NCBI GenBank assembly: GCA_964236105.1
Contig: CAXSBC010000001.1
Span: 310,001 to 374,000, forward strand
Length of the DNA: 64,000 nucleotides
From: Lichenicola sp964236105
GTDB taxonomy: Bacteria > Pseudomonadota > Alphaproteobacteria > Acetobacterales > Acetobacteraceae
Direction of reading: 5' to 3'
Made by a program: the position numbers and the translations under genes. Below the pieces are notes generated by a model. That model was not told where the DNA came from, made no database searches, and was given only the letters and a program-made list of their open reading frames with translations. Of the stretch, positions 42,929-54,447 are shown piece by piece (the first letter of the stretch is position 1; every line of letters begins with the position of its first letter).

Positions 42929-44086
42929 TCAGTTCGCCGGCGCCTTGTCGGTGTCCCTGGCCGGATTGGACGCATGGACCAGATCCGGCGCCGATTTCGG
43001 CCGAAGCATCTGCCTCTGCGCCGTCGTGTCGATGCGCCGCGCGCGCGTGAACGGGGCCAGCACCTGCGGCTGCCCGCTCTCCAGCGCGCGAACGATGCCC
43101 TCCAGCACGCGCACGTCGGCATAGCCCTCCTCGCCGTCCGGCTCGGGGTCGCGCCCGTTGAGGATGCAGTCGGAGAAATAGGCCAGCTCGCCGCCGAAAT
43201 GGTCGGTGCTCTTGTAGCTCTCGTGCGCCTTGTCCTCGCCCAGCACCACCGACTGCTCCAGCTTCATGCCGTACATGTAGCCGGGATTCATCTGGATGCT
43301 GCCCTCGGTGCCGACCACGACGTAGCTGTCGATCCGGTTGCCGTGGTAGCTCACGCTGAACTGCGCGATGCGGCCGCCGGGAAAGCGCAGCGTCACCGCG
43401 ACGGTGTCGTCGAAGGCGCCGAAGCCCGCTTCCGGATGGCGGGTGCCGATCGCCGAGGCGACCTCGGTCGGCTCGTCGCCGAACACGTAGCGCGCCGCAT
43501 TGACCGGATACGGCCCCAGGTCGAACACCGGGCCGCCCTCGATGCCGCTGCCGGCGCGGTGGTTGGCGGGATCGACCATCTGCGCGAACACCGAGCTGAA
43601 CAGCACGAGCTCGCCCAGGTCGCCGGCGCGGATCTTGTCGATCAGCGACAGCGTCGCCGGCTCGAAATGCAGCCGGTACGCCACCATCAGCTTGGCGGTG
43701 GAGCCCTTCTGCGCGTCCAGGATCTCCTGGCAGCGGGCGGTCGAGATCTCCAGCGGCTTCTCCACCAGCACGTGGATGCCGGCCTTCAGCGCCGGCACCG
43801 CGAACTCGGCATGCCGCCAGTTCGGCGTCGCCAGATAGATCGCATCCACGGTGCCCGACGCCAGCATCTCGTCGAACTGCTCGTAGCCGTAGCTCTGGGT
43901 GACGCCGTACTGCTTGCCGACCAGCCTGGCCTTTTCCGGATCGCCGGTGACGAAGGCGACGACCTCCGAATTGCCGGTATGCGCCACGCCCGGCAGCATC
44001 GCCTCCTGGGTGATGTCGCCGAGTGCCACCATCGCGTAGCGGACCTTGCGGGCAGGTTCCAGTCCAAGGGCGGAGAGAAGGCTCAT
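42929..44086 (-). CDS. GFO/IDH/MocA-family oxidoreductase (cytosolic)
   Basis: A 385-residue NAD(P)-dependent sugar or inositol dehydrogenase-like enzyme. The Rossmann start RYAMVALGDITQEAMLPGV has the variant ALGD loop; the family motif EKPLEIS and the DLGPYPVNAARYVFG segment are present. No Tat or Sec signal, unlike the paralogue at 17.6-18.9 kb. The ATG at 44086 follows AAGGA by 8 bases. It lies upstream of cysK; no functional link is evident. Confidence 0.9.
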   Translation of the reverse strand: MSLLSALGLEPARKVRYAMVALGDITQEAMLPGVAHTGNSEVVAFVTGDPEKARLVGKQYGVTQSYGYEQFDEMLASGTVDAIYLATPNWRHAEFAVPALKAGIHVLVEKPLEISTARCQEILDAQKGSTAKLMVAYRLHFEPATLSLIDKIRAGDLGELVLFSSVFAQMVDPANHRAGSGIEGGPVFDLGPYPVNAARYVFGDEPTEVASAIGTRHPEAGFGAFDDTVAVTLRFPGGRIAQFSVSYHGNRIDSYVVVGTEGSIQMNPGYMYGMKLEQSVVLGEDKAHESYKSTDHFGGELAYFSDCILNGRDPEPDGEEGYADVRVLEGIVRALESGQPQVLAPFTRARRIDTTAQRQMLRPKSAPDLVHASNPARDTDKAPAN

Positions 44087-44209
44087 GCTCGGTTCCTTGT
44101 CCGATGGTCCGTCGCCGGACCGGAGCGCCGTGAACACCGCACCCGGCGCTTCGCTGCCGGCGTGCCCCTCACTTTGCGATGAGGGCCGCCCGCGCCGCCG
44201 GTCGCGCGC

Positions 44210-44533
44210 TCACCGCTTCGGCGTGCCGAAGCCCGCGAACACCTGCCGGTCCTTGTTGTCGCGCATCAGGGTGGTGAAGCTCGGGATGGTCTCGAAGCCG
44301 AGCCCCTGCGGCACGTCGGTCTCCGGGTCGGCCTCGACGCTGCCGTAGCTGGCGCCGGACACCTTCTCCCACTTGCCCGCAGGCTTCTTGACCTCGAGAT
44401 TGACCACCGTCGTCTTGAACACCATCCGCACGATTGCCTCCTTGGGCGAGGAGGGCTTGGTCAGGCTCGGGCAGCCGGCCAGCATCTGCCAGCCGTTCTT
44501 CAGCGCCCACTCGGTCAGCGCGTTGCGGTCCAT
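44210..44533 (-). CDS. Hypothetical protein (107 aa)
   Basis: A small soluble, slightly basic protein of unknown function. A good ribosome site (GGAGGG, 7-base spacing) precedes the ATG at 44533. It opens MDRNALTEWALKNGWQ, has a lone Cys in LAGCPSLTKP and ends in FAGFGTPKR. No signal peptide or membrane helix. It is divergent from the aldo/keto reductase and upstream of the GFO/IDH/MocA gene on the same strand. No known family recognised. Confidence 0.7.
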   Translation of the reverse strand: MDRNALTEWALKNGWQMLAGCPSLTKPSSPKEAIVRMVFKTTVVNLEVKKPAGKWEKVSGASYGSVEADPETDVPQGLGFETIPSFTTLMRDNKDRQVFAGFGTPKR

Positions 44534-44680
44534 GGCGGTCCCTCCGGTCAGGCGGACGCTGCTACGCCCAAAGCCGCCGCCGCTGCAAGCCGGACGGCCG
44601 GCGGGTCATCAGGGCCGGGGCGGCGACGAACCGCCGCCGCGCTGCATCGTTTCGACCACGGACATTCGGAGGAAGCCATC

Positions 44681-45706
<1,026 letters not shown>

Positions 45707-45762
45707 CGCCAGCACGCCAAAGCCCTTGCGCAACCGGGCCGGCCGGCCGACATCCCTGCGCC

Positions 45763-46395
45763 ATGGCCTATGCGGTGAAGGAGATGTTCGCGACCCTCCA
45801 GGGCGAGGGGGCGCAGGCGGGGCGGGCCTCGGTGTTCTGCCGGTTCGCCGGCTGCAACCTGTGGTCCGGCCGCGAGGAGGATCGCGCCCAGGCCACCTGC
45901 CGCTTCTGCGACACCGACTTCATCGGCCTGGACGGCGAGAACGGCGGCCGCTTCGCCGACGCGACCGCGCTCGCCGATGCGATCGCCGCCTGCTGGCAGG
46001 GCGGGCCTGCGCATCGCTACGTGGTGTTCACCGGCGGCGAGCCGCTGCTGCAGCTCGATGCCGCCCTGCTCGACGCGGTGCATGCGCACGGCTTCGAGGT
46101 CGCGGTGGAAACCAACGGCACCCTGGACGCGCCGCCGGCGATCGACTGGATCTGCGTCAGCCCGAAGGCCGGGGCGCCGCTGACGCAGCGCTCCGGCGCC
46201 GAGCTCAAGCTGGTGTTCCCGCAGGCAGGGGTCGATCCCGGCAGCATGGCCGGCCTCGATTTCCGCCATTTCTGGCTGCAGCCGATGGACGGGCCGGACC
46301 GGATCGCCAACACCGCGGCCGCCGTCGCCTACTGCCTGGCGCATCCGCGCTGGCGGCTCAGCCTGCAGACGCACAAGCTGATCGGGATCCCCTGA
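45763..46395 (+). CDS. queE: 7-carboxy-7-deazaguanine synthase QueE
   Basis: A 210-residue radical-SAM enzyme of queuosine (preQ0) synthesis. The cluster motif is the QueE-type C-x14-C-x2-C: Cys31, Cys46 and Cys49 (CRFCDTDF). FTGGEPLLQ and AVETNGT follow. Substrate is 6-carboxytetrahydropterin made by QueD. First of four adjacent genes covering CPH4 to preQ1. queC starts one base after its stop. Confidence 0.96.
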   Translation: MAYAVKEMFATLQGEGAQAGRASVFCRFAGCNLWSGREEDRAQATCRFCDTDFIGLDGENGGRFADATALADAIAACWQGGPAHRYVVFTGGEPLLQLDAALLDAVHAHGFEVAVETNGTLDAPPAIDWICVSPKAGAPLTQRSGAELKLVFPQAGVDPGSMAGLDFRHFWLQPMDGPDRIANTAAAVAYCLAHPRWRLSLQTHKLIGIP

Positions 46396-46396
46396 G

Positions 46397-47113
46397 ATGC
46401 CGGCCCGCGACATCCAGCCAGGCGGCGCGCTGGTGCTGTTCTCCGGCGGCCAGGACTCCGCCACCTGCCTGGCCTGGGCGCTCGACCGGTTCGGAACGGT
46501 GGAAACGCTCGGCTTTGCCTATGGGCAGCGCCACGCGGTGGAGCTGTCGTGCCGGGCCGCCCTGCGCGCCGGCATGCAGACCCGCCATTCCCACTGGGCG
46601 CAGCGCCTCGGGCCGGACCACACGCTGTCGCTCGACGCGCTGGGCCAGCTCTCCGACACCGCGCTGACCCGCGACGCCGCCATCACGCTGGGCGCCAACG
46701 GCCTGCCCAACACCTTCGTGCCGGGCCGCAACCTGCTGTTCCTGACCTTCGCCGCCGCCCTGGCCACGCGCCGCGGCCTGAAGCACCTCGTCGGCGGCAT
46801 GTGCGAGACCGACTATTCCGGCTACCCGGACTGCCGCGACGACACCATCAAGGCGCTGCAGGTGGCGCTCAATCTCGGCATGGAGGCCCGCTTCGTGCTG
46901 CACACGCCGCTGATGTGGCACGACAAGGCCGCCACCTGGCGCCTGGCGGAGGCGCTCGGCGGGCCGCCGCTGGTTGAGCTGATCCGCGCCGAGAGCCACA
47001 GCTGCTACCTCGGCGACCGCGTGCACGGCCATGACTGGGGCTTCGGCTGCGGCTCCTGCCCCGCCTGCGCGCTGCGCAGCGCCGGCTGGCAGCGCTATCG
47101 CGCCGATGCTTGA
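46397..47113 (+). CDS. queC: 7-cyano-7-deazaguanine synthase QueC
   Basis: A 238-residue ATP-dependent enzyme converting CDG to preQ0. PP-loop-type motif LFSGGQDSATCLA near residues 14-26; zinc-binding cysteines cluster at the C-terminus (SCYLGDR then GCGSCPAC). TFVPGRNLLFL is conserved. Its last codons overlap the queD start by 8 bases. Confidence 0.97.
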   Translation: MPARDIQPGGALVLFSGGQDSATCLAWALDRFGTVETLGFAYGQRHAVELSCRAALRAGMQTRHSHWAQRLGPDHTLSLDALGQLSDTALTRDAAITLGANGLPNTFVPGRNLLFLTFAAALATRRGLKHLVGGMCETDYSGYPDCRDDTIKALQVALNLGMEARFVLHTPLMWHDKAATWRLAEALGGPPLVELIRAESHSCYLGDRVHGHDWGFGCGSCPACALRSAGWQRYRADA

Positions 47114-47627
47114 GCTGCGCTTCACCCGCCGCTTCTCGATGGGGCACCGGCTGATCTCCGGCGGCTCGGAGGCGTGCGCGCTGCCGCACGGCCACAACGA
47201 GTTCGTGTCCGTGCGGCTGCGCGCGTCGCGCCCGGCGCCGCTGGACGGCGAGCGCAACATGCTGGTGCCGTTCGAGCGGGCCAAGGCGCGCTGGCACCGC
47301 TTCGTCGACGAGCGGCTCGACCATGCGCTGCAGCTCGGCGAGGCCGACCCGCTGCTGGCCTGGTTCCGGGCCCACGAGCCGGCGCGGGCGGCGCGCATCG
47401 TCGTCACCCCCGGCGATCCGACCACCGAGCTGATGGCCTGCCTGCTGATGGCCAAGCTCGACGCGATCCTGGCCGATGACGGCGACGTGCTGCGCACCGC
47501 CGCCATCGAGCTGGAGGAGACGCCCACCAACACCGTCTGCTTCTCCGGCGACCCGCTGGAGCTGCTCCCCGCCCCCCGACCGGCCGAGGCCTGCTGGTGG
47601 CGCCGTCCGGACATGAGCATTGCCTGA
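47106..47627 (+). CDS. queD: 6-carboxytetrahydropterin synthase QueD
   Basis: A 173-residue PTPS-family enzyme. Zinc ligands are His14, His28 and His30 and the catalytic Cys24 lies in the CxxxHGH motif (CALPHGH). It converts dihydroneopterin triphosphate to 6-carboxytetrahydropterin. The protein is longer than the E. coli enzyme (about 120 aa) because of an insert after residue 50 and an extended C-terminus. The ATG overlaps the queC stop. Confidence 0.9.
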   Translation: MLELRFTRRFSMGHRLISGGSEACALPHGHNEFVSVRLRASRPAPLDGERNMLVPFERAKARWHRFVDERLDHALQLGEADPLLAWFRAHEPARAARIVVTPGDPTTELMACLLMAKLDAILADDGDVLRTAAIELEETPTNTVCFSGDPLELLPAPRPAEACWWRRPDMSIA

Positions 47628-47643
47628 CACGAGGAGCACGACG

Positions 47644-48108
47644 ATGAGCGACGATGGATCGGCCGCGCTGACCCAGCTCGGACGGCACGCGCCGCCGCCG
47701 GCAAGCCCGGAGCAGGCACGGCTGGAGCGCATCCCCGCCCCGCATCCGGGCCGGCAGTATCTGGTGCGCTTCACAGCCCCCGAGTTCACCTCGCTCTGCC
47801 CGGTCACCGGCCAGCCCGACTTCGCGCACCTGGTGATCGACTACGTGCCGGAGAGCTGGATCGTCGAGAGCAAGTCGCTGAAGCTGTTCCTGACCAGCTT
47901 TCGCAACCACGGCGCCTTCCACGAGGACTGCTCGGTGCGCATCGCCGCCACCCTGGTCGAGCTGCTGTCGCCGGTCTGGCTGCGCATCGGCGCCTACTGG
48001 TATCCGCGCGGCGGCATGCCGATCGACGTGTTCTGGCAGACCGGCGCGCCGCCGGACGGGGTCTGGGTTCCGGCCCAGGACGTGCCGGGCTACCGCGGAC
48101 GCGGCTGA
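47644..48108 (+). CDS. queF: NADPH-dependent preQ0 reductase QueF (type I)
   Basis: A 154-residue T-fold enzyme, the short unimodular type. The catalytic Cys52 and Asp59 are in SLCPVTGQPDF and the family motif is VESKSLKLFLTSF. It reduces the nitrile preQ0 to preQ1, the base inserted into tRNA by Tgt. The ribosome site GAGGAG is 7 bases before the ATG. The initial enzyme GTP cyclohydrolase I (FolE) is not in the window. Confidence 0.96.
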   Translation: MSDDGSAALTQLGRHAPPPASPEQARLERIPAPHPGRQYLVRFTAPEFTSLCPVTGQPDFAHLVIDYVPESWIVESKSLKLFLTSFRNHGAFHEDCSVRIAATLVELLSPVWLRIGAYWYPRGGMPIDVFWQTGAPPDGVWVPAQDVPGYRGRG

Positions 48109-48172
48109 GCCCGCTTCTTGCACCGATGCCGGCTGCTGCCCCGTGGCGGCATCAACCAGCGGCGAGGCGGCG

Positions 48173-49483
48173 ATGGCATCCAGCGACACGGTTCCGGTCG
48201 GCAGGCTGCGTCCGGGGCAGATCGCCGCCGTCGCGGTCGGCAACGCGCTCGAGTTCTACGACTTCGTCACCTTCGCCTTCTTTGCCGTCCAGATCGGCCG
48301 CACCTTCTTTCCGTCGCACTCGGCGACCGGCAGCCTGCTGGCCTCGCTCGCGACCTTCGGCTCCGGCTTCCTGACCCGGCCGCTCGGCGCCTACGTCATC
48401 GGCCGCATGGGCGACCGGCGGGGACGCAAGCCGGCGATGCTGCTCTCCTTCGGCCTGATCGGCATCGCGGTGATCGGGCTGGCGCTGACCCCCTCCTACC
48501 GTCGCATCGGCGTGCTGGCGCCGATCCTGGCGGTCGGGTTCCGGATGCTGCAGGGCTTCGCGCTCGGCGGCGAGGTCGGGCCCAGCACCGCCTTCCTGAT
48601 GGAAGCGGCGCCGCCGCTGCGCCGCGGCCTGTATGCCTCGCTGCAGGCGATGAGCGCCGATGTCGCCGTGCTGGCGGCCGGCCTGGTCGGCGTGGTGCTG
48701 TCGAGCCTGATGGACGCGCCGGCGCTGGATGCCTGGGGCTGGCGCGTCGCGCTGCTGCTCGGCGCCTGCATCGTCCCGTTCGGCCTGGTGATGCGGCGGC
48801 GGCTCGACGAGACGCTGCATCGGCTTGCAGCCCGGGAACCCGAACGGTCGGGCAGCCTGGTGCCGATCGCCTGCCTCGGCATCGCGCTGCTGGCCTGCGC
48901 CACCACCACCGCCTACATCCTCGACTACCTGACCACCTATGCCGCCACCACGCTCGGCATGCCGACGCGGCTGGCATTCGGCGCCACCGTGACCGTCGGC
49001 CTGTGCAGCGTCGTCTGCGATCCGCTCGGCGGCTGGCTGTCGGACCGGTTCGGCCGCAAGCCGGTGCTGATCGCGCCGGCCTGCCTGCTGCTGCTGCTGG
49101 TGTTCCCGTGCTTCCATGCGCTCGACCGGCTGCGCTCGCCGCTGGCGCTGTATGGCGCGGCTGCGATCCTGGCGAGCCTGTCCAACCTGTCGAACGTCAC
49201 CATGATCGTGGTGATCGCCGAGGCGCTGCCGAAGGCGGCACGGTCGGGCGGACTGTCGATGATCTACGCCGTCGCGATCTCGGTGTTCGGCGGCTCGACC
49301 CAGTTCGTCGTCGCGTGGCTGATCGCCGCGACCGGCAACCCGCTGGCGCCGGCCTGGTACATGGGCGGCGGCGTGCTGATCGGGCTGATCGCGATGGCGC
49401 TGCTGCGCGAGACGGCGCCGGTGCGGACGCAGGCGCTGTCCGCCCCGCCCACCTGTCGGACACACGGGCAGGCAAACCCCTGA
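48173..49483 (+). CDS. MFS transporter, metabolite:H+ symporter (MHS) type
   Basis: A 436-residue permease with twelve helices. MHS-type motifs: AVGNALEFYDFVTFAFFA at the start, GRMGDRRGRKPAM between TM2 and TM3 and GWLSDRFGRKPVL in the second half. Relatives carry citrate, proline/betaine or other organic acids. The ATG at 48173 follows GCGAGG; the GTG at 48143 is weaker. It follows queF by 64 bases but is probably a separate function; a role as queuosine-precursor transporter would be speculative since QueT/YhhQ types differ. Confidence 0.9.
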   Translation: MASSDTVPVGRLRPGQIAAVAVGNALEFYDFVTFAFFAVQIGRTFFPSHSATGSLLASLATFGSGFLTRPLGAYVIGRMGDRRGRKPAMLLSFGLIGIAVIGLALTPSYRRIGVLAPILAVGFRMLQGFALGGEVGPSTAFLMEAAPPLRRGLYASLQAMSADVAVLAAGLVGVVLSSLMDAPALDAWGWRVALLLGACIVPFGLVMRRRLDETLHRLAAREPERSGSLVPIACLGIALLACATTTAYILDYLTTYAATTLGMPTRLAFGATVTVGLCSVVCDPLGGWLSDRFGRKPVLIAPACLLLLLVFPCFHALDRLRSPLALYGAAAILASLSNLSNVTMIVVIAEALPKAARSGGLSMIYAVAISVFGGSTQFVVAWLIAATGNPLAPAWYMGGGVLIGLIAMALLRETAPVRTQALSAPPTCRTHGQANP

Positions 49484-49512
49484 TCGCGGCCTCGCGCGCC
49501 GCGCCTTGGCGA

Positions 49513-50085
49513 TCAGCAGGCCGCCGGGACGAGCCTGCCGGGAGACGGGTTCCAGCCGAAGCATCGCGTCGGCGCATGACCACCGGTGGGATCGACGCCC
49601 TGCAGCACGAAGCCGGCACGGGTCGCCACCCCGCTGACGATCGGTGCGTCCAGGCTGTCGAGCCGCACCGGCATCCCGCCGGCATCGAGGCCGAGCAGCT
49701 CGGCGCGCGTCCAGGCCGCGCCCTACTGGACCTGCAGCAGCATCACCACCGACGTGCCGAACGACCAGGGCGGGATGGGACGCAGCGTCGGCGCGTAGGC
49801 ATCCGGCCGGTCCGCGCGCCAGACCACAATGGCCGCGCCGCGCTCGCGACGCACCAGCAGCAGGCGGGTATGCCAGTGGCCCGGCGGCCCCTCGTCCCAG
49901 GCCGCCCAGAACAGGTCGCGACGATCATCGTCGGTCGGCGCGCGGGTGATGGTGAGGCTGGTGGCCCCGACCGGGGCAAGATCAAGGACCGATCGTTCCA
50001 CCGACACCGGTGAGGTCGGCGCGGCACCTGCGGCCGGAGCGCCAAGCCCGCCTAGAAAGGCCAGCAAACAGGCGAGGCGCCTCAA
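49513..50085 (-). pseudogene. Exported hypothetical protein gene interrupted by an in-frame TAG
   Basis: A signal peptide (MRRLACLLAFLGGLGAPAAGA) is followed by about 100 codons ending SFGTSVVMLLQVQ, then TAG at 49723-49725, then 69 more codons in the same frame (GAAWTRAELLGLDAGGMP...) to TGA. Coding character continues unbroken across the TAG, so a single sense codon (for example CAG or TAC) probably mutated. The start is TTG, overlapping the atpC stop (TTGA), so it was the last gene of the atp operon. No family recognised. The truncated product might still be made. Confidence 0.7.
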
Positions 50086-50489
50086 CCGGCCTCCGCCGTC
50101 TCCACCCAGGCGCGCGCCGACTGGATCCGGTCCAGCAGCGGCTCGAGCGTCGTGATGTCGGACTTGTCGGCCCGCTCGTACGCCTGCTCGGCGTCGCGCA
50201 GCCGGGTCTCGCCCTCCTGTCGGGACAGCTCGGCCACCGGCGTGGCGGTGTCGGCAAGCACCGTGCAGCGGCCGGCGGTGATCTCGGCGAAGCCGCCGGC
50301 GACGAAGAAGCGGTCGGTCACCCGGGCGCCCTCGTGCAGCGACACCACGCCGCCGCGCAGCAGCACGATCATCGGCGAATGCTCGGGCATGGCGGCGAGG
50401 TCGCCCTCCGAGCCCGGCACCACCACCATGTCGACCGCGCGCGCGAGCAGCCGCTTCTCCGGGCTGACGATCTCGACGTCGATGGGCAT
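50082..50489 (-). CDS. atpC: F1 ATP synthase epsilon subunit
   Basis: A 135-residue subunit: N-terminal beta-sandwich (VEIVSPEKRLLARAVDMVVVPG, GDLAAMPEHSPMIVLL) and two short C-terminal helices. It regulates ATPase activity through its C-terminal domain. Last of atpHAGDC, 14 bases after atpD. The stop overlaps a TTG start of a further gene that is broken by an internal TAG. Confidence 0.96.
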   Translation of the reverse strand: MPIDVEIVSPEKRLLARAVDMVVVPGSEGDLAAMPEHSPMIVLLRGGVVSLHEGARVTDRFFVAGGFAEITAGRCTVLADTATPVAELSRQEGETRLRDAEQAYERADKSDITTLEPLLDRIQSARAWVETAEAG

Positions 50490-50503
50490 GCCCGCGCTCC
50501 TGG

Positions 50504-51970
50504 CTACTTGGCGCCGTCCTTCATGGCGCGCGCCTTCTCGATCGCCTCGTCGATGGAGCCGACCATGTAGAAGGCGCCTTCCGGCAGGTCGTCATGCTCG
50601 CCGGCCACGATCGCCTTGAACGAGCGCACCGTGTCCTCGATCGACACCAGCTTGCCGGGCGCTCCGGTGAACACCTCGGCGACGTGGAAGGGCTGGCTCA
50701 GGAAGCGCTGGATGCGGCGGGCGCGGGCGACGGTCTGCTTGTCGTCCTCCGACAGCTCGTCCATGCCCAGGATGGCGATGATGTCCTGCAGCGACTTGTA
50801 GGTCTGCAGGATGCGCTGCACGTCGCGCGCCACCTGGTAGTGCTCCTCGCCGACGATCTTGGGGTCGAGCGAGCGGGACGTGCTGTCGAGCGGATCGACC
50901 GCCGGATAGATGCCGAGCTCGGCGATCGAGCGGTTCAGCACCGTGGTCGCGTCCAGATGGGCGAACGAGGTGGCGGGTGCCGGGTCGGTCAGGTCGTCGG
51001 CCGGCACGTAGATCGCCTGCACCGAGGTGATCGAGCCCTTCTTGGTCGAGGTGATGCGCTCCTGCAGCTGGCCCATGTCGGTGGCCAGCGTCGGCTGGTA
51101 GCCCACCGCGGAGGGGATGCGGCCCAGCAGCGCCGAGACCTCGGAGCCGGCCTGGGTGAAGCGGAAGATGTTGTCGACGAAGAACAGGACGTCCTGGCCC
51201 TCCTCGTCGCGGAAATACTCGGCGAGGGACAGGCCCGACAGCGCCACGCGGGCGCGCGCACCCGGCGGCTCGTTCATCTGGCCATACACCAGCGCCACCT
51301 TGGAGCCCTCGGTGGTGTTGTCGCCGAGCTTGATGACGTTGGCGTCGATCATCTCGTGATACAGGTCGTTGCCCTCGCGGGTGCGCTCGCCGACGCCTGC
51401 GAACACCGACACGCCGCCATGCGCCTTGGCGATGTTGTTGATCAGCTCCTGGATCAGCACCGTCTTGCCGACGCCGGCGCCGCCGAACAGGCCGATCTTG
51501 CCGCCCTTCAGGTAAGGGCACAGCAGGTCGACCACCTTGATGCCGGTGACCAGGATCTCGGCCGAGGCGGCCTGATCCTCGAAGGACGGCGCGTCGCGAT
51601 GGATCGAGTAGTATTTCGTGGCCAGCACCGGGCCGCGCTCGTCGATCGGCTCGCCGATCACGTTCAGGATGCGCCCGAGCGTGCCGGGTCCGACCGGCAC
51701 CTGGATCGGCAGGCCGGTGTCGCGCACCTCGGTGCCGCGCACCAGCCCGTCGGTGGAGTCCATGGCGATGCAGCGCACCTCGCGCTCGCCGATCTCCTGG
51801 GCGACCTCAAGCACCAGCTTCAGCTCGCCCACCTGGCAGGTGAGCGCGTTCTGGATGTAGGGCAGCTCGCCCTCGAACTGCACGTCGACGACGGCGCCCT
51901 TCACCTGGCTGACGCGGCCGACGATGTTGCGCCCCTGGGCGGGAGCAGGAGCCTCGAGAGTGGTGGACAT
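50504..51970 (-). CDS. atpD: F1 ATP synthase beta subunit
   Basis: A 488-residue catalytic subunit. Walker A GGAGVGKTVLIQEL, catalytic Glu in GVGERTREGNDLY, Walker B VLFFVDNIFRF and the DELSEDD motif (E. coli DELSEED). An N-terminal extension of about 15 residues precedes the beta barrel. Lies 37 bases after atpG. Confidence 0.98.
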   Translation of the reverse strand: MSTTLEAPAPAQGRNIVGRVSQVKGAVVDVQFEGELPYIQNALTCQVGELKLVLEVAQEIGEREVRCIAMDSTDGLVRGTEVRDTGLPIQVPVGPGTLGRILNVIGEPIDERGPVLATKYYSIHRDAPSFEDQAASAEILVTGIKVVDLLCPYLKGGKIGLFGGAGVGKTVLIQELINNIAKAHGGVSVFAGVGERTREGNDLYHEMIDANVIKLGDNTTEGSKVALVYGQMNEPPGARARVALSGLSLAEYFRDEEGQDVLFFVDNIFRFTQAGSEVSALLGRIPSAVGYQPTLATDMGQLQERITSTKKGSITSVQAIYVPADDLTDPAPATSFAHLDATTVLNRSIAELGIYPAVDPLDSTSRSLDPKIVGEEHYQVARDVQRILQTYKSLQDIIAILGMDELSEDDKQTVARARRIQRFLSQPFHVAEVFTGAPGKLVSIEDTVRSFKAIVAGEHDDLPEGAFYMVGSIDEAIEKARAMKDGAK

Positions 51971-52007
51971 GGAGTAAGCTCCTGGGCTGCGAGGGTTCGG
52001 TGCGGGA

Positions 52008-52892
52008 TCAGACGGCGTCGGCGCCGGAGATGATCTCGATGAGCTCGCGGGTGATGTTGGCCTGGCGCGTGCGGTTGTAGTTCAGCGTCAGCCGGTCGAT
52101 CGCCTTGCCGGCGTTGCGGGTGGCGCTGTCCATGGCGGTCATGCGCGCGCCCTGCTCGCCGGCGGCACTTTCCAGCATCGCGCGATAGAGCTGGATCTGC
52201 AGGTTGCGCGGCAGCAGCCGGGCCAGGATGGTGTCCTCGTCCGGCTCGAACTCGTAGGTGGCGCCGCTCTTGTCGCCGACCTCGTTGTCGTTCGACGGCA
52301 GCGCCAGCGGCACCAGCTGGATCTCGGTCGGCGTCTGCGACATCACGTTGTTGAAGCGGTTGAACACCAGGGTGGCGACGTCGAACTCGCCGCGCTCCAG
52401 CATCGCCGTCACCCGCGCGCCCAGCTCCTCGGCGGCGGTGAACGCCACGTCCTTGCCGGCCGAGCCCGGGATGCGGTCGACGATGCGGTCGCGATACTCG
52501 CGCGCCAGATAGTCGCCGCCCTTGCGGCCCACCGGCAGCAGCTTGACGGTCTTGCCCTCGCCCTCCAGCCGCTGCAGCAGCCGGCGGGTGGCCCGGCCGA
52601 TATTGGAGTTGAAGCCGCCGGCAAGGCCGCGGTCGCTGGTCACCGGGATCAGCAGATGCACCTGATCCCGCCCGGTGCCGCGCAGCAGCTTCGGCGCGTT
52701 GTCGCGTCCGGCCATGCTGCCGGCGAGGGCCGCCAGCATGCGCTGCATCGCTTCCGCATACGGGCGCGCGGCCTCGGCGCGGGTCTGCGCCCGGCGCAGC
52801 TTGGCGGCGGCGACCATCTTCATGGCGCTGGTGATCTTGCGCGTCGACTTCACGCTGGTGATGCGCGCGCGCAGCTCCTTGAGCGAGGCCAT
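52008..52892 (-). CDS. atpG: F1 ATP synthase gamma subunit
   Basis: A 294-residue rotor subunit. N-terminal helix ASLKELRARITSVKSTRKIT, mid-domain SDRGLAGGFNSNI and C-terminal helix NRTRQANITRELIEIISGA are all conserved. The ATG at 52892 was chosen; the open frame beyond it overlaps atpA. It couples proton flow through Fo to catalysis in alpha3beta3. Confidence 0.97.
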   Translation of the reverse strand: MASLKELRARITSVKSTRKITSAMKMVAAAKLRRAQTRAEAARPYAEAMQRMLAALAGSMAGRDNAPKLLRGTGRDQVHLLIPVTSDRGLAGGFNSNIGRATRRLLQRLEGEGKTVKLLPVGRKGGDYLAREYRDRIVDRIPGSAGKDVAFTAAEELGARVTAMLERGEFDVATLVFNRFNNVMSQTPTEIQLVPLALPSNDNEVGDKSGATYEFEPDEDTILARLLPRNLQIQLYRAMLESAAGEQGARMTAMDSATRNAGKAIDRLTLNYNRTRQANITRELIEIISGADAV

Positions 52893-52905
52893 GCAGGCTG
52901 GCTCC

Positions 52906-54444
<1,539 letters not shown>

Positions 54445-54447
54445 CAC

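Noticed and set aside
45707..45762. preQ1 riboswitch before queE
   Set aside because: Only 56 bases, GC-rich, with no A-rich tail or the conserved loop sequence of preQ1-I or preQ1-II classes.
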